Source of the DNA: Phallusia mammillata
Lineage: Eukaryota; Chordata; Ascidiacea; Phlebobranchia; Ascidiidae
Direction: 5' to 3'
NCBI GenBank assembly: GCA_003260075.1
Contig: QLIY01000068.1
Span: forward strand, 183,396 to 247,395
Length of the DNA: 64,000 bases
A model generated the notes under the pieces. It searched no databases and was not told the DNA's origin. It worked only from the letters and a program-made list of their open reading frames with translations. Shown here one piece after another: positions 24,640 through 39,300 of this stretch. The translations under genes were made by a program, and so were the position numbers. The stretch's first letter is position 1, and each line of letters opens with the position of its first letter.

Positions 24640-27600
24640 ATGGATGATGACGAAAAGGTACTTTTTGTCCCAACAATTACAAATTGATATTTTTTACTAC
24701 TAAAGCTTTTTATTCTTCTCTTTTTCTGTTTTCATACAATAAAAAAAAACAATGAACATTGTTTTTGATTTTTTTTCTAGCCTTTGCTTATGCCAGATGA
24801 TCGGTCAACGCTAATATCTGGTTCACCTGCTCCTAACCATGCCTTGCAACTTGTAGACCAACTAACACCTATATCCAGAATATTGCAAGGCCATAAAGTA
24901 TATACCAACTATTCATTGTTTGCTTTCCTGTTAAGTAAAACAACTATAAAGTTCATGCGAATTCTTGAATTGTAATACTGTTTCGGTTTTTAAAATCTAA
25001 ATGACAGAAAGTGTGACACTAAGATTAGATTGTTGGGTATGAAAACAACGTAATTCAATAAATATATACCTACAAACTATGCATACATTTTGCTGTTTCC
25101 GAGTTTTTTGAAAATTGTTACTAATATTTGTGTTGATAACATGTACTTATGTTTTAGACTGTGGATATTTGTCAAACTGATTCTCCTGGACTGTCACCTG
25201 CACCAGCAACCCCTATAAACATTTATAAAGTAAGTTATGTTTTTTCATTTTTGTACACAACACAAATGATTTTTGAAACCCTGTTAGATAGTTATCAATC
25301 GTCCTTATGTTATATTTATATCTACATATTATGCAACAGATGAAAATTCAAGAGCTGGAACACAAAGTGGAAGTGTTAAAAAGGGATAAAGACAGGTTAC
25401 AAACAAGTTTAATGTCAGAGCAACAAGCGAAAGAAAATACTGAATGTATAAATATAGAAATGGAACAAAGAATAAAATTAAATGGTAAGTTTTCTCACTT
25501 TGTTGTGGTTATTTTTTTGCATGTTATGTCTGCATATTACAAGTATTGTTTGATGTAGATCAAAAGCTTGCACGGAATAAAAAAGAAATAGAAGAACTAC
25601 GACAAGAAAATGATAAAATGTGGTCTTTGACAGAAGAAAGAGATGACTTGTTTCACAAAAATGCTGTGTAAGTTTGCTTAGGCTCTTGAAATACTACTTG
25701 ACAATGGTTGTTTAGGCTGTAAATTCCATCATTAAATAATTGCCAGAACCTAAAATAAAATCTGTTTTATTAAAAGTAAAAAACATAATTTCAGAAATGA
25801 ATATTTTTGTTTTGTATGCAATAAATTGGTTGTTTTAGATATCGTCAGCGTCTTACAAAACTGAATGAACAAGAAGATGAAATTGCAATCCTCCAAAGAA
25901 GTGTCCAACATTTAACAGAGAGAAATTCTGAATTGCAACAAGAGGTAAATGCATTAAGAGGCTTACATATATGAAGGTTTTTTGCTAAATGTAATCGGTT
26001 GTATGCTTTAGCAACTATAGAATGGGTGGGGCTGACCTGTTTTTGTTTACAGGTTTCAAATCTTAATTCATGCAAGTCTGACAGAAGACAGTTAAATGAA
26101 ACAATTGCACAACAACAGTCCACGATTGAGGAATATCAAGTTACCTGCTCAATGCAAGTAAGTGTCTCCAATCACATTTTTATTAAGTAAACCAATAATT
26201 TCTGTCACATTTAGGACATTATTATTGATTCTCTTTGTGGTAACAGAAAATCTGACTGCAACTTTTTGAAATGTCTGACCCACTATGACTTGACATAACA
26301 ACCCTTTTGACATTATAATATACTTTAGGAACAGCAGCTTAAAGGTCTGCTTGAAAATGAAGGCAAGCAAAAACAGGAATATGAAATGTTAAAGGAGCTC
26401 TTTGATGCACAGAAACTTGAAATTAATGCAAATGGGACAGGTATGATAAAGGCTTATTGTAGATCACAAGTTCGGGAAATGTTTATTTCCAGGCTGAAAT
26501 CAGTGTTAACAGTGTTGTAAAAACAAATTAATTTCGCTAAAAACTTCAGTGTCTAGGGGCTTATTGTAGACTAAGAGTTTTGTGTTTTAATTCCAACTTG
26601 TTTTCAGCAACCCCTGATGGCTCATTCTTTCAGGGTGAAACAATGAGTGTTGTCACACAAATTGAGGTACTTTTTTAAAGTTTTTGCTGTTTAAAGTGTC
26701 AGCAATTGCTTCGTTTTTGTTTTTTCTTGGTTTAATTACAGTTGCTTTTTTGTTCATACTATTGGTGCCTGTCTGTTATAGCAGTACTGTTTGTTAATGT
26801 GTACATTCAGCTAAATAATGTTCCTATGTGTATAAATTCATTGATCGTTTAGGTCCAAGAGCTAAAAGAGAAATTGGATGAATTACAAGGCAGTTGGTTG
26901 GAACCTCAAAAGGTCGTTGATCTGAAACAAAAACTGGAAGAAAGTGTTAAAGGCATTTCAGCTGAAAAGGTGACAAATATAAACATAATAGAACAACATT
27001 GAATAAACGTTCAAGATACATGAATATCTTTTTTAACAAATGGGTTTAGATATAAGATAATGCAGTGGCACCTAACCTGTGGGTAATTACCACAAAAGGG
27101 AAAACTGGACAGTTTCTTAGTTTTGTGTGTCACATTCGATAATTTTAGTTTTGTAAAATGGGTTAAAATGAAAAATTCATCTAGTTATTCTTGGGGACAA
27201 TGACCATGAAAAGGTTAAGAACGAATGGCCTGAACTATACTTCAAATGTAGAAAACTCTCAAACTTTTGTTTTTATATCACAGGCCCGATATAAGGAATT
27301 GTTTCAAGACTACGAACGGCACCTAAAGACCATTAGTGCATTGGAGTCTGAAAACCAAAAACTTCATGAAACAATTAACGAAACAAATGAAGAATTTCAA
27401 ACTGTGCAACAAGATCTGAAAACAATTAGTAAAAATGCAGACTCTGTCATAAAAAGTCATGAAGAAGTGGAACAAGAACTGGATTCAATAAAACAAAAAA
27501 ATGCTCTGCTTCTGACAGATAAGGAAAGCTTGATCGAAAAGAATGAAGCCTTGACGCAAACAATATGTAAGATAAAATCTTATAATAAAAAAGTTTTTGT

Positions 27601-28774
27601 TTAAATCATGTTTATTTTTACCAGATAACTGCCATGGGACATTTAAAAGTGTGAAGTCTCAATTAACTAAAATGTTGCCTGATATGGAAAATGCTAACCA
27701 GGTAATACCTATTTTTTTGCAATCAGTGTAAAAGTTCCGTTATTACAAGATTTTTTGTATAAATTCTTTAGGATTTATCATCAGCTGAACAAAATGAAAT
27801 CTGTGTTAATGAATTTCCATCACAACTTAGTGAAGTTGTTGAAGAACTTCAAACATTTATACAAGATATAAAGGTATTGTTTATTTTTAAGCAAATTTTC
27901 AACTTAATATATGTGAAATTGCTTTGATGGCAAAATTTTCATAATACTAAACAATTTGTATGGTTTTATTTTAGATGGAAAATGCTATATCCAACAAGGA
28001 AAATACTGAGCTATCAGATCATATGACCAGTCTTAAAGACGAAAATAAATCTTTTGTAGCATCTCTTGAAAACTTGAAATCGTTACTTAACACTACAACA
28101 ACTGAACTTAATAAAGAAAAAGTGGAGCATGCTAATGTACAGTCCAAATTAGGTTTGTAAAATGTTTTGACCAGTCAGATACTTTTATTTACCAATATTT
28201 TTTGCTTGTTTTTTTGTGTGCAGTTGATCTGAGTAATGAATATTCTGAATACAAATCAAACACAAACAAGGAAAATGAAGACCTGATCAATGAATTGCAA
28301 CAAGTGAAAGCACATTCGCTTGGCCTACAAAATGAAGTATGTTAGAATAAACAAAAAAATGGGATTTAAATAAGAAAATATTTCAAATCTCGATTCCTAA
28401 TCCCTTTTTTGCCAACATTTTGGATACATTTTTCCAATGTAAAAATTAATTGGCTAATGAGGACAGAAAAGTATTTTAACCAAGTAATGAATGAATCTAA
28501 AGGAAAAGTTTATAACATTGTTGCACATTCAGAACATATATTTTTGAAAAAAAAACTGTTTTAACCTATAAATTTAAACCAAGCACTTCAAAACTGTGTT
28601 AAGTGTGCTAAAAAAAAACTGTTTTTGATTATAAAGAACAAGGAACTTCAGCAGAAAATAAAAGACCATTTTTCGACAATACAAGCTATGCATACGGCAT
28701 GGTTGACTCCTGAGAAGGCAAACCATATGTTGACTGAAATACAAAACACCAATCGGAAAGTAATTGAACTGGAG
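24640..28774 (+). other. NuMA exon map, exons 1-16
   Basis: 24640-24657, 24781-24897, 25158-25229, 25340-25484, 25559-25667, 25839-25944, 26053-26157, 26329-26440, 26608-26666, 26853-26969, 27284-27566, 27625-27701, 27772-27873, 27975-28152, 28224-28336, 28637-28774. Each border is GT/AG and the phases agree throughout. Exon 1 carries six codons only. Exons 4-16 are heptad-like, rich in Glu, Lys, Gln and Leu. Confidence 0.85.
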
Positions 28775-31700
28775 GTATGTGGTCAATTTGCATATCTAAT
28801 ATTTATTGAAACTCCTATACTTGAGTTTTGACCATCAAGCATCGCCGAATGATTCTTAAAGGGGAGATTTTCCATTTGTTAAAGGTTAATCAAAAGCGTT
28901 TATCAGCCAGCACAGCAAACAAATTCATATTTTTTCTTTAATTTTGATGCTTTCTTTATAAGTCTTATCCAAAAACTTGCATTGTACATAGTGATGGGAC
29001 GGGTACCCGGTACTCGGTATCGATGGTATTGAACGATTTCAGTGGTATCGATACTCGTACTCGGTATCGAAATATTTTGTCTCAGTTTTCGATACCAACG
29101 TGCGAGTACCGAAGGCCGATTTACACCATAAGAATACGGGCAACTTTATGCCAATATTTGCTTCGGACAGCACAAAATCGGGAAAAAGTTCCGCCAGTTT
29201 ACGTATATATTTTTTGCTATCACTTGGTGATTACATTTTTCGGCGTGTGTGTGTGCACGTCTGTACCCCGACCATAGTAGATAAATTAGCCAGTGATATA
29301 CAACTAAGTACAAGACTACACTTAAGTACTCGGTAATCGTACTCGGTATCGAAGGTATATACATGTGGTACTCGGTATCGGTACTCGCTTCAAAACCTGG
29401 TATCGTCCCATCACTAATTGTACAATATAATTATAAAAAACTAAAAATTTTTCATCACTGTAGTTCCCCTGAAGCAATTATGCAGACCATCAATGAGGAC
29501 AAACTCATGTATGAATCAGATTATTTAGATAGCCTTGTGGCTAGGCTTACTATAATTATGTACTAGAATATTAAATTTAGGTAAATGTAAAAATGACAAT
29601 GTAAATTTATTTTATGTTACCTTATTAAAACTGAGACTACTCTTTAACAGAACATACAATGATTTTTATGTAAATGTATGTTGGTATTTCTTGGCAGGAA
29701 AAATGTAACACACAGGCAGACCTGTATGTGGAGGAGGTTGCCACTCTTAAGACGCAAGTTGAGAGTTTAACATCAGAAAATGATCGTCTGTTTACAACTC
29801 TGGAAGATTTACGGACAGAAAGAAGTAAATGAATAATAATGACATAGTACATAAGTTGTGCCTTAATTTGTAAAAAAGAAAAAAATCTGTATCTACACAT
29901 TAACTAGCAATGTAATATTGGAGAAGTTAATTGTTACATATTGCACAGTTTAAATAATTTCGAATTGTAGCAAGCTGAATAGGCATGCTCTTTTCTTTTC
30001 GCGTGTGTAAAAGACTCAGTTGCAAGTAAATCACAATGTATTATTTGGCCAAAACTATTTTTTCTAAAAAAGTTGCTGAATTCGGTCAAATACATTTAGC
30101 TTTCGTACTTTACGGTTATCAACTAAAAATGGTTGTTTTTTCCCTACTAGATGATGTTGAAGAAAGGCACACAACAAAATGTGAAGAACTTGAAGCAAAG
30201 TTGCAAGCAGCTTATTGCAGGGGGGGGGGTGAATTTTTCTAAAAAAGTTGCTGAATTCGGTCAAATAAATTTGGCTTCAGTACTTCACTGGTATCAACTA
30301 AAAACGGTGGTGTTTTTCTATAGATGATGTTGAAGAAAGGCACTCAACAAAATGTGAAGAACTTGAAGCAAAGTTGCAAGCAGCTTATTGCAATAATTCC
30401 CAAGTAAGTCCACTTTACCAAATACAAACAGTATACTGGATGCAATGCAAATACTTAATGCTATTTTTTCTGCATGTTTGCCACATAATTTTTGTTCATA
30501 AACTTTTTTGTTGTTAACAATCACAAATGTGCTTTTGTAGGAATTTGCCAGTCAGTTAGAAACTCAACAAGCACAATGGAAACAAGAGCTGGAATCACTA
30601 AAACCAGAGCTAGAAGAATCTGAAAATTTATATTTCCAAAAGTGCATGGATATCGCCAAGTTAAAAAAAGAAATTGGTAAGCTCAGTTAAAAATAAGGTT
30701 ATAGTTGTGCCTGTATATTTTGGGAACAAAATGATGCGACTTTTCAGATGATTTGCAAGCGAAATTCACAATTGAAACAGAAAAAAATCAGTCATTGCAA
30801 ACAGAAAATGATATTTTGCAAGAAAATAGAGATTCTGTGGTGAAAAAGAACGTAGAAATGGTAGGTGGTGTTTGGGGGGGGGGTTTTTAAGCACACAAAA
30901 ATACCTAAAGTAAAAAAATCAGCCTAAATTAATATAGGCCAACTGTATTTGGCTCGCAACAAGCCATCATAAAGATATAGAATGTAAGGAAAAATCTTTA
31001 TGCTGTGATTGCAGTTGGCTGAAAATGCAGACTTGACCCAGAAGTTACATGAACTAAACTCATTGTTGGGAAGTCAAGAGCGTGATTATGCTGATCTTAA
31101 ACAGGTAAAATAACTCATAGAAATTTGTATTTTAGCATTCCGGGGGGGGGGCGACAATTGAAACAGAAACAACTCAGTCACTGCAAACCGAAAATGGAAT
31201 TTTACAAGAAAGTAGAGATTCTGTGGTAAAGAAGAATGTTGAAATGGTAGGTGGTGTTTTGTTTGTAGTTTTTAAGCACACAAAAAGACCTAAAGTAAAA
31301 AAAATGGTCTAAATTAATATGGGCCAACTGTATTTGGCTCGCAACAAGCCATCATAAAGATATAGAGTGTAAGGAAAATCTTTATGCTGTGATTGCAGTT
31401 GGCTGAAAATTCAGACTTGACCCAGAAGTTACATGAACTAAACTCATTGTTGGCAAGTCAAGAGCGTGATTATGCTAATCTTAAACAGGTAAAATAACTC
31501 ATAGAAATTTGTATTTTAGCATTCCCAGGGTAGAACTATGTTGGAAGCATGATTATTGCTTTGCATAGAATAGCCAATCTGGAGCTATCCAAATGTAACT
31601 TGGTTTCATGTGTTGCAATCTTTTAGTTAACTGTTACGGCACATGTGCACACTCTTCAATTATTTGTTGGTAGAAATCACAGTAGTTTTGTTAAATAGGT

Positions 31701-33230
31701 GGTGAAAAAACGACAGAAAAATATTGTCAGAATGAGTTTACAACTTTATGACTTCAAAAAATGGAATAAGATGTGGTATTATAGATTTGATTTGACGATT
31801 TAAAATTTTTTGTTCTGCATTAGCCATAATTACAATGTATTATTTGTTTTCAAACAAGATGCTTTGCAAGCTATTGTGTGGGGTTTCTATGCATGATGTA
31901 ACAAATTTTATGTTTTTGAAGGAATTTTCTGCCAAAGAATCTGAGTTGCAAAGAGACTTGGACGAAATGAAAAACAAATTCAATGAACTACTGCAAACTC
32001 TTCAGGAAAGTGAATCCAAAAACAACCAAAGCAACCTTGAAAATGGTTTGTTTTTCAACTATCCATAACCAGTTTTCTGCAACTAAAGTTGTGCGGAAAT
32101 TTGCCGACTCAAATTTTAAAAAAAAACTGATTTTGACTCTGACCAAAAACAAAGTTCTGTAAATTGTTGAATTTATCAATGCTTTTTGACAATGACTTCG
32201 CAATCCCGGTTACGTTGCAATAGCAATGAGTTTTTTATTCATTTATCATAGCAAATTTTTTTTTCAGTTGATGTTTCCTACAACGAATTTGAAATAGTTG
32301 ATGACAATCCTACAGTAGAAGCCAATGACAAGGTAATGCCGCAAAATAAATCATAAGCAAAAACACATAAGTGAGGCAGAAAACATGTTTTACTGTGCAT
32401 TGGTTCCTACTGAAACATTGCTATTATATTGCAGCTAATTTTGGAAGATTTGAAAAATCAGCTGATTTCTGCCAACACACGAATTGAAGAGTTAGTGCTG
32501 GAACATGCACAGCAGGTACCTTTTTTAATACAGAAACCCTAAAAATTTTGACCAATTTGGCACCATTGTGCAGCTTGGTTAGAGAGAACCTTTAAAAGTC
32601 ATTGGTAGAATTTGGCGAACTTAGGCAATTTCCATCTATTTAGTCTAAAACATATCTCTTTTTAACACTTGGTGACCAAGTATGTAACATGTCAAATTTA
32701 TTCTAGGTGCTATATAAATCCACTACCACAGTGTTAATAGGAACAGTGTACAATATATGGTCTTGAAAAGCGACGCACAATATAAGTTCTTTAAGGGGGG
32801 GGGGGACATGTCAAATTTATTCTAGTTGCTATATAAATCCACTACCACAGTGTTAATAGGAACATTGTACAATATATGGTCTTGAAAAGCGACGCACAAT
32901 ATAAGTTCTTTAATAGTCTTTTCATCCTTTTATTACTCTTGGCAGAAGGAAGAAACGTTGTCACAATGTCACGCGGACACAGAAAATTATACAAAGCAAG
33001 CGGATGAATTAAACGGAAAGATCGTTGTCTTGGAAACCGAGCTCCGTCACAAAGAAACTGCTCACAGTGAAGAAATTAGTCGCGCTTGGGAAACCATTGC
33101 ACATCGAGAGGCGGAAATTCGTCGCTTGCTGGAAAAACACAAAACCGAGCTACTGCGCATGCGCGAAGAACGTCAGGAGGTTGAGGAGCGCGTCACGGAG
33201 TTCGAGAATCGTTACATCATGGCTCGACGC

Positions 33231-33328
<98 letters not shown>

Positions 33329-36300
33329 GAAATTGAAACAAGTGATATGAGACGCAAAGAAGTCGAACAGCAGCTCGTTCAGGCGAAGATTGAACATAAG
33401 TTTGCTGTCGAGAGACTTGAAGGCGAAACGAGAGAGTTGCGAAACGAGAAAAAGGAGCTGGAACACCAGGTGATCCAAAATATTGTTTTTTGTCCTGGTT
33501 ACACTAGAGTTTGTAAACCTGGCCTTAACTACAGCATCAACTTGTTTAGTGACCAATCTTTGTTTATAGTAAAGCCTTTTGTAGATTAATATTAATGTAC
33601 TGTCATTGCGTGCTTAGTACAGACGGGTCCGTTTAGTCCAATAATCCAAATGGCGTGGTGTAGTGAAACTATAACTTCTTCGCCTAATCCAGATTGCTTA
33701 TGCGATTAACCGAATTCGCATGTTAACTACCATATTTTTTTAAACAATCGATCTACTGAACCGCATCCCAAAAAATCAAATACATTTTTTCATGTTTAAT
33801 TGCCTGTAAATTCAAGTCACATTACCATTATCTCGGTACAATAATAACAAACGTTAGGTTAACATTTGCCATTTGCTAGGTTACCAATGCTTACAAATGG
33901 CGTTAAAAGTGTTTTGATATGCATACAACAAACAAACACGAAATTTTACCATGTTTAATGTTGTATTTACCCTATAGCTTGAAATCTCCGGGAACAAATC
34001 GGGTCATTACGAATCCCAGATCAAGAAAAGCGACGCTGATCTTGTTCACCAGAAGGTGGAGTACGAGAGCAGGTGAACATAAATCATTCCACACAATGCT
34101 ATGAATAGTATTCTCCGCCATGGTTTAATGCAACTTATAGCCGAATGCCTAAAAAGTTTTGTACATAAATGAATGAAACTTGAAATGTACGAAAAAACCT
34201 GTGTAACGTCCCTTTTTTCAGTTCGAACAACCGAAATTTGCCAAATATTGAACAATGGCCCATTGACGTGGTAAACTGTACGTAAACTTTATGTCATGTG
34301 TTGCAGAATTATTTCGCTGGAGGGAAGAATAAAACAGCTTGAATTTGATCTCTCCCACTATAAGAACAGGAGGTCATCCGTCAATACATGCGACATGAAT
34401 GAGGTGAATACATTTTTACTATTGATTTGCTTATAGAATCATTAAGCACGAGTACAGCAGTCCAGAGTTGTAACAGACCTAAAATTGGAGCCCAAACCCG
34501 GCCCGAACCCGAATCGTTTTTGAGAAGCCCGTTCAGGCCCGAATGTTTGATTGACAGGCCTATACACTGAAGCCTTAAGAAAAACACAGATAACAAACAC
34601 AAATGACAATTGGTCTTGAACAGGGCGTTTTAGGACTGTTTGACAGTTAAAAAAGTACTGACACAGAGTGTAAAGTCGGCCCCGAATCAAGCCTGTTTTT
34701 TGAAGAAACCCAAGGGGGGGGGGGTTCCCAATATAAGAACAGTAGGTTATCCGTCAATACATGCGACATGAATGAGGTGAATACATTTTTACTATTGATT
34801 TGCTAATATGCATGCTACTAAACTCTAAAGAACATCTTTCATGAAATCACTAAAGGTTCGCAAATGATGTTCAATAGGTATCTCCGAAGCGCTTTTTAAA
34901 GCTGCGACATTTTGGACTAAAACTGATTGTAAACATAGAATCATTAGGCACGAGTAAGGCAGTCTAGAGTTGTAATAGACCTAAAATTGGACCCGGCCCG
35001 AACCCGAAAGTACGTTCCCGAAACCCGACCTAAACCTGAATCGTTTTTGAGGGGGGGGGGGTTTGATTGACAGGCCTATACATTGAAGCCTTAAGAAAGA
35101 CAAAGACAACAAACACAATTGGTCTTGAACAAGGCGTTTTAGGGTTGTTTGACATAGGTCAGGTCAGCTAGTTAAATTTATTCGAAAAAGTACTGACACA
35201 GAGTGTAAAGTCGGGCCCGAACCCGACTTACAACTCTGCGGCAGTCTGTTGAAGCGTATTAAAGCAATTATGAATGTATGTTCATCTTAACTGATACTGG
35301 TCTCCCTTGCGTTCCCATATTACGAAGCTAACATGTGCAGCATACGAGGCAGGCAACGGTGCTTGTGATTCGACATTCAACGGGTTTACCACTGAACCTG
35401 TGTAGCTCAGTTGGTAGAGCGCAAGTCCCAGGAAGACTCGTGTCGTGGGTTTGAATCCAACCGCAGGCTAGATTTTTCTAGCCTACGCCATGTCATATGG
35501 GAATGCTTGGTGACCGACTGATTCGGTACAACCTGCAATGGGTCTGGCATACTGTGGTACTGTGGTGCATGAAAGCAATGTTACAGCTTGCAATACTATC
35601 TCTAAACTTTAGCCTATTTTGCCACTAACAAAAATATCTCTTATATTTCGTTGGGTCGTCTTTTGTGAAATAAATATAATTTAAGATCATTTTATGTTCA
35701 TAGAACGGCACAATTTTGACTCCCAACAAGCTTCTACGGTCACTGAGTGAGGATTGTCTTGCAACGCCAACTAACAAGTTGGAATTCCGTGACAGAGTGA
35801 AGTGTTTAAGTAACGATTCGCTCAACGATTCCTTGGTAAGTTTTCATTATTTCCATCACGTTAAAAATCAAAATGCTTTAATATGAAATTTAGGCAACTT
35901 ATACTGTATGTATTGAAAGTGATAGGTGTTCAAAGTTGCATATTTAGGCTATGTTTTTAGAGTTTGGATTGGAGGGTGTCTTTACTGCTGCTATTGATGA
36001 ACACAGTTTTTATTCTTTTTTACTACTTTACAGGAATTTATCAAGCCACAACCGGTGATGCACCATGTAAGGGGAAACACCTCCAGCTGTAAGTTGAATT
36101 TTATGAATGAGCTTTTTCGTTGGACTTGAACTTATAACCATTCAAAGCAAACATGTTTTGGACGATCACTAAAGCTATAATTTAGTCGATTTTTAAGCTT
36201 CTTTACTAAATGAGTAATTGAAGACAGACATTCCCAAAATTGCCGATGCAGCTATTTTTTAAAGCTGTTACGTTTGGTTTGTTATCATTTCCTGGATTTG

Positions 36301-39300
36301 GGTTTGTGAATATTAATAACTAAACATTTGTCATCAAAAATTTGCACAAGCCTGGAATTGCTTTCTGTACCCAATTTTTTAAAAAACATCGTCACACGCT
36401 GTATTTGTTCATGCAGTGAGTTCCACTTTGTCACTGGACACTCCGACTAAATCGTCCCTTAGTCGCAGCTGTATGAGTGTAGAAAGCAGTATGCTTGGAC
36501 TTCCCAACAACCAGCAGCAGCAGAACAGTCAACCCCCGCACGCATTTAGTAAGTTGGAATGTGTTTTGTACGCACCAGTGCCTGTAAATCATACCGCGTC
36601 AGGCCTACAAGGTTTATGAATTCAAGTTTCAACTAAAAACTATACATTTAGGAGTTAATTTTGTGTCATTTTTTACAACCTCATTATTTTCACCATAGTG
36701 TGTTCTACTATATGGGTCTTAGAATTGCTTTGGTTTTAAACGTATTTGTTTTTTGTTTTGTTTTAATTGTAGGCACCGGAGATTTAACACAGGACGCATG
36801 GGGGGGGGGACCGGACTCTTGAATTTATAACCATTCAAAGCAAATATGCTTGGACGATCACTAAAGCTATAATTTAGTCGATTTTTAAGCTTCTTTACTA
36901 AATGAGTAATTGAAGACAGACATTCCCAAAATTGCCGATGCAGCTATTTTTTAAAGCTGTTACGTTTGGTTTGTTATCATTTCCTGGATTTGGGTTTGTG
37001 AATATTAATAACTAAACATTTGTCATCAAAAATTTGCACAAGCCTGGAATTGCTTTCTGTACCTAATTTTTTTAAAAACATCGTCACACGCTGTATTTGT
37101 TCATGCAGTGAGTTCCACTTTGTCACTGGACACTCCGACTAAATCGTCCCTTAGTCGCAGCTGTATGAGTGTAGAAAGCAGTATGCTTGGACTTCCCAAC
37201 AACCAGCAGCAGCAGAACAGTCAACCCCCGCACGCATTTAGTAAGTTGGAATGTGTTTTGTACGCACCAGTGCCTGTAAATCATACCGCGTCAGGTCTAC
37301 AAGGTTTATGAATTCAAGTTTCAACTAAAAACTGTACATTTACGAGTTAATTTTGTGTCATTTTTTTACAACCTCATTATTTTCACCATAGTGTGTTCTA
37401 CTATATGGGGCTTAGAATTGCTTTGGGTTTGACAAAAAACATCGTGTAATCAAAAAAACGTATTTGTTTTGTTTTAATTGTAGGCACCGGAGATTTAACA
37501 CAGGACGCATGGCACTTTATGCCATCACCTTCACACGCAAGCAACTTGGAACTATCCAGTAGAAGAATGACGATGGGACCAAGTGACTTCATGCACAGAC
37601 AAGCGGGAAGGCCAAGCCTTCTAGGTCAGTATCGTTCTTAGCCTATCTCGCTCCCGTTGCACAGACTGCAAAGCCAATTAGGAGACTAGTTTAAGTAACT
37701 AGTATTGGCCATGTTAGATAAGCCCAGTTTTTTTCTAATTGTTACAAATTTGTTTGTAAAAATTGCAACGGTTTTGGGTGGCCAAGAAACGAGCGTCACG
37801 TATGACGTCACACCTAAATGACGTAACAAAAGATTTATAAAGCAGGGTTTAGGAGTCGTTACAAATTGACCGATTCCTAATTCACGCTATTACAAAAAAG
37901 ACTCCCGCTTTGACTCGACCTTAGAAAGTGTGACTCCAGAGTCGAACTCTGACTTAACTCTGTAACAAAAGCACCTTGAAAAAACAACGTACAGTACTCA
38001 AAACTTTTCAGTTATAAAAAATACTTGTGTAGTGATACTTCTACTGTATAACGCAATTTTATTTTTTTACGAGCTTTAAAATCCTCATTGACGAATACCT
38101 ATGATTTTGACATTCTGCGAAACAATCAATACATTTGCTAACTTTAATAGCTTGCTTAATGGTGCCTGCAATACTGACCTTTTGACCCCGGAATTGACAA
38201 TACCTCAAGTCTTATGTTTCAGGCTTCTCTAGGCGCACTTCATTTGAAAATGAGAAGGCGTTATGGGAAGAAATATCGATTTTACAAAGTCAACGAGCCA
38301 GGGATAAGAGTAGGGCTAAACCATGTGGCACGTCATACTGTTTCTCTACAATTTTTGGCCCTTGCCACTGCATGAAAGCTTGTACTATGACTTAGTTTGA
38401 ATTCAAACTATGTCATTTTTGCTCAATAGGCTTTTTTGAACTTCGAAAACTGGTTATTTAAGACCAGGGGTCACCAAACTACGGCCGGATCCGGCCCGCG
38501 AGGTTATTTCATCCGGCCCGCGACCCACATTTTTTGGTTTGCCAAACCGTATTGATACCATTGTAACATTCAACAATTAATCTCGTCCTTACGAAAGTTT
38601 TCCTGTCGCGATTTATAGAATTGGTGTTACCTAGTTTCATAGGAATACAACGCCCTGGACCAATCCAAAGCCAGTTTGTTACGTCACAGACAAGCCTACA
38701 AGTGTCAATTGTGCGCAAAAAATGGCCTTATTTTGTTTGAGGTGACGTAATATACAAGCATTGCTCTTAAGATGAGACTAACTATACAATTTATAGTCGC
38801 ATCACCAGATTTTATATGGGATTGTAGAAAGGCCATATCTTGGTGCACCTAGAAAAATCGCCCAGCGGCCTTAGTCTGGAAAGACGCCGCTAGGACATGT
38901 AAACTATGCGTCCCGCGCCAATTATTTTTAAACTTATCCGGCCCGCAGTGAAAAAAGTTTAGTGACGCCTGTTTAAGAGTGACAAGATTTTCAGTTAAAA
39001 ATAGCGCCTACGATAGATCAGGGTTTTTTGGGTATTTTTAATTTGGTTCGGTATTTTGTCCGTTTTCATTTCACGGTGAGGCCTTTCCGTTGTGTAATCC
39101 GTAATCAACGCATTTAACTGCAAAAATGGTTAAAAATATTACTAAATTCGCACTAAACGCACACTCATTTCTTGTCTTTGCATTGTCTGGATATTACAAA
39201 CTGCTGCTCTTCAACTGCAGCAAGAATAACCGCATGTCATGTTAAAGTTTGGGACAGCAGAACCACTAACATGCATGAAAAGCTAAAACATATGTGTGCA

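Larger units (their letters stand above)
29698..34403 (+). other. NuMA exon map, exons 17-27
   Basis: 29698-29824, 30324-30403, 30541-30676, 30748-30860, 31015-31104, 31922-32045, 32268-32332, 32435-32515, 32946-33469 (with the poly-G insertion), 33978-34072, 34307-34403. Extra copies: exon 18 at 30151-30219 (cut by poly-G), exon 20 in part at 31152-31244, exon 21 at 31399-31488, and the end of exon 27 at about 34731-34777. If both exon 21 copies were spliced they would stay in frame and add 30 residues. Confidence 0.82.

Noticed and set aside
33150-33556. Minus-strand open frames with about 30 prolines opposite NuMA exon 25
   Set aside because: They are the reverse reading of the poly-G tract inside a plus-strand coding exon.
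35397-35470. A functional tRNA gene
   Set aside because: The A and B boxes are good, but the acceptor stem does not close and the same head is fused to a repeated body at 53.5 kb, so it is a SINE.
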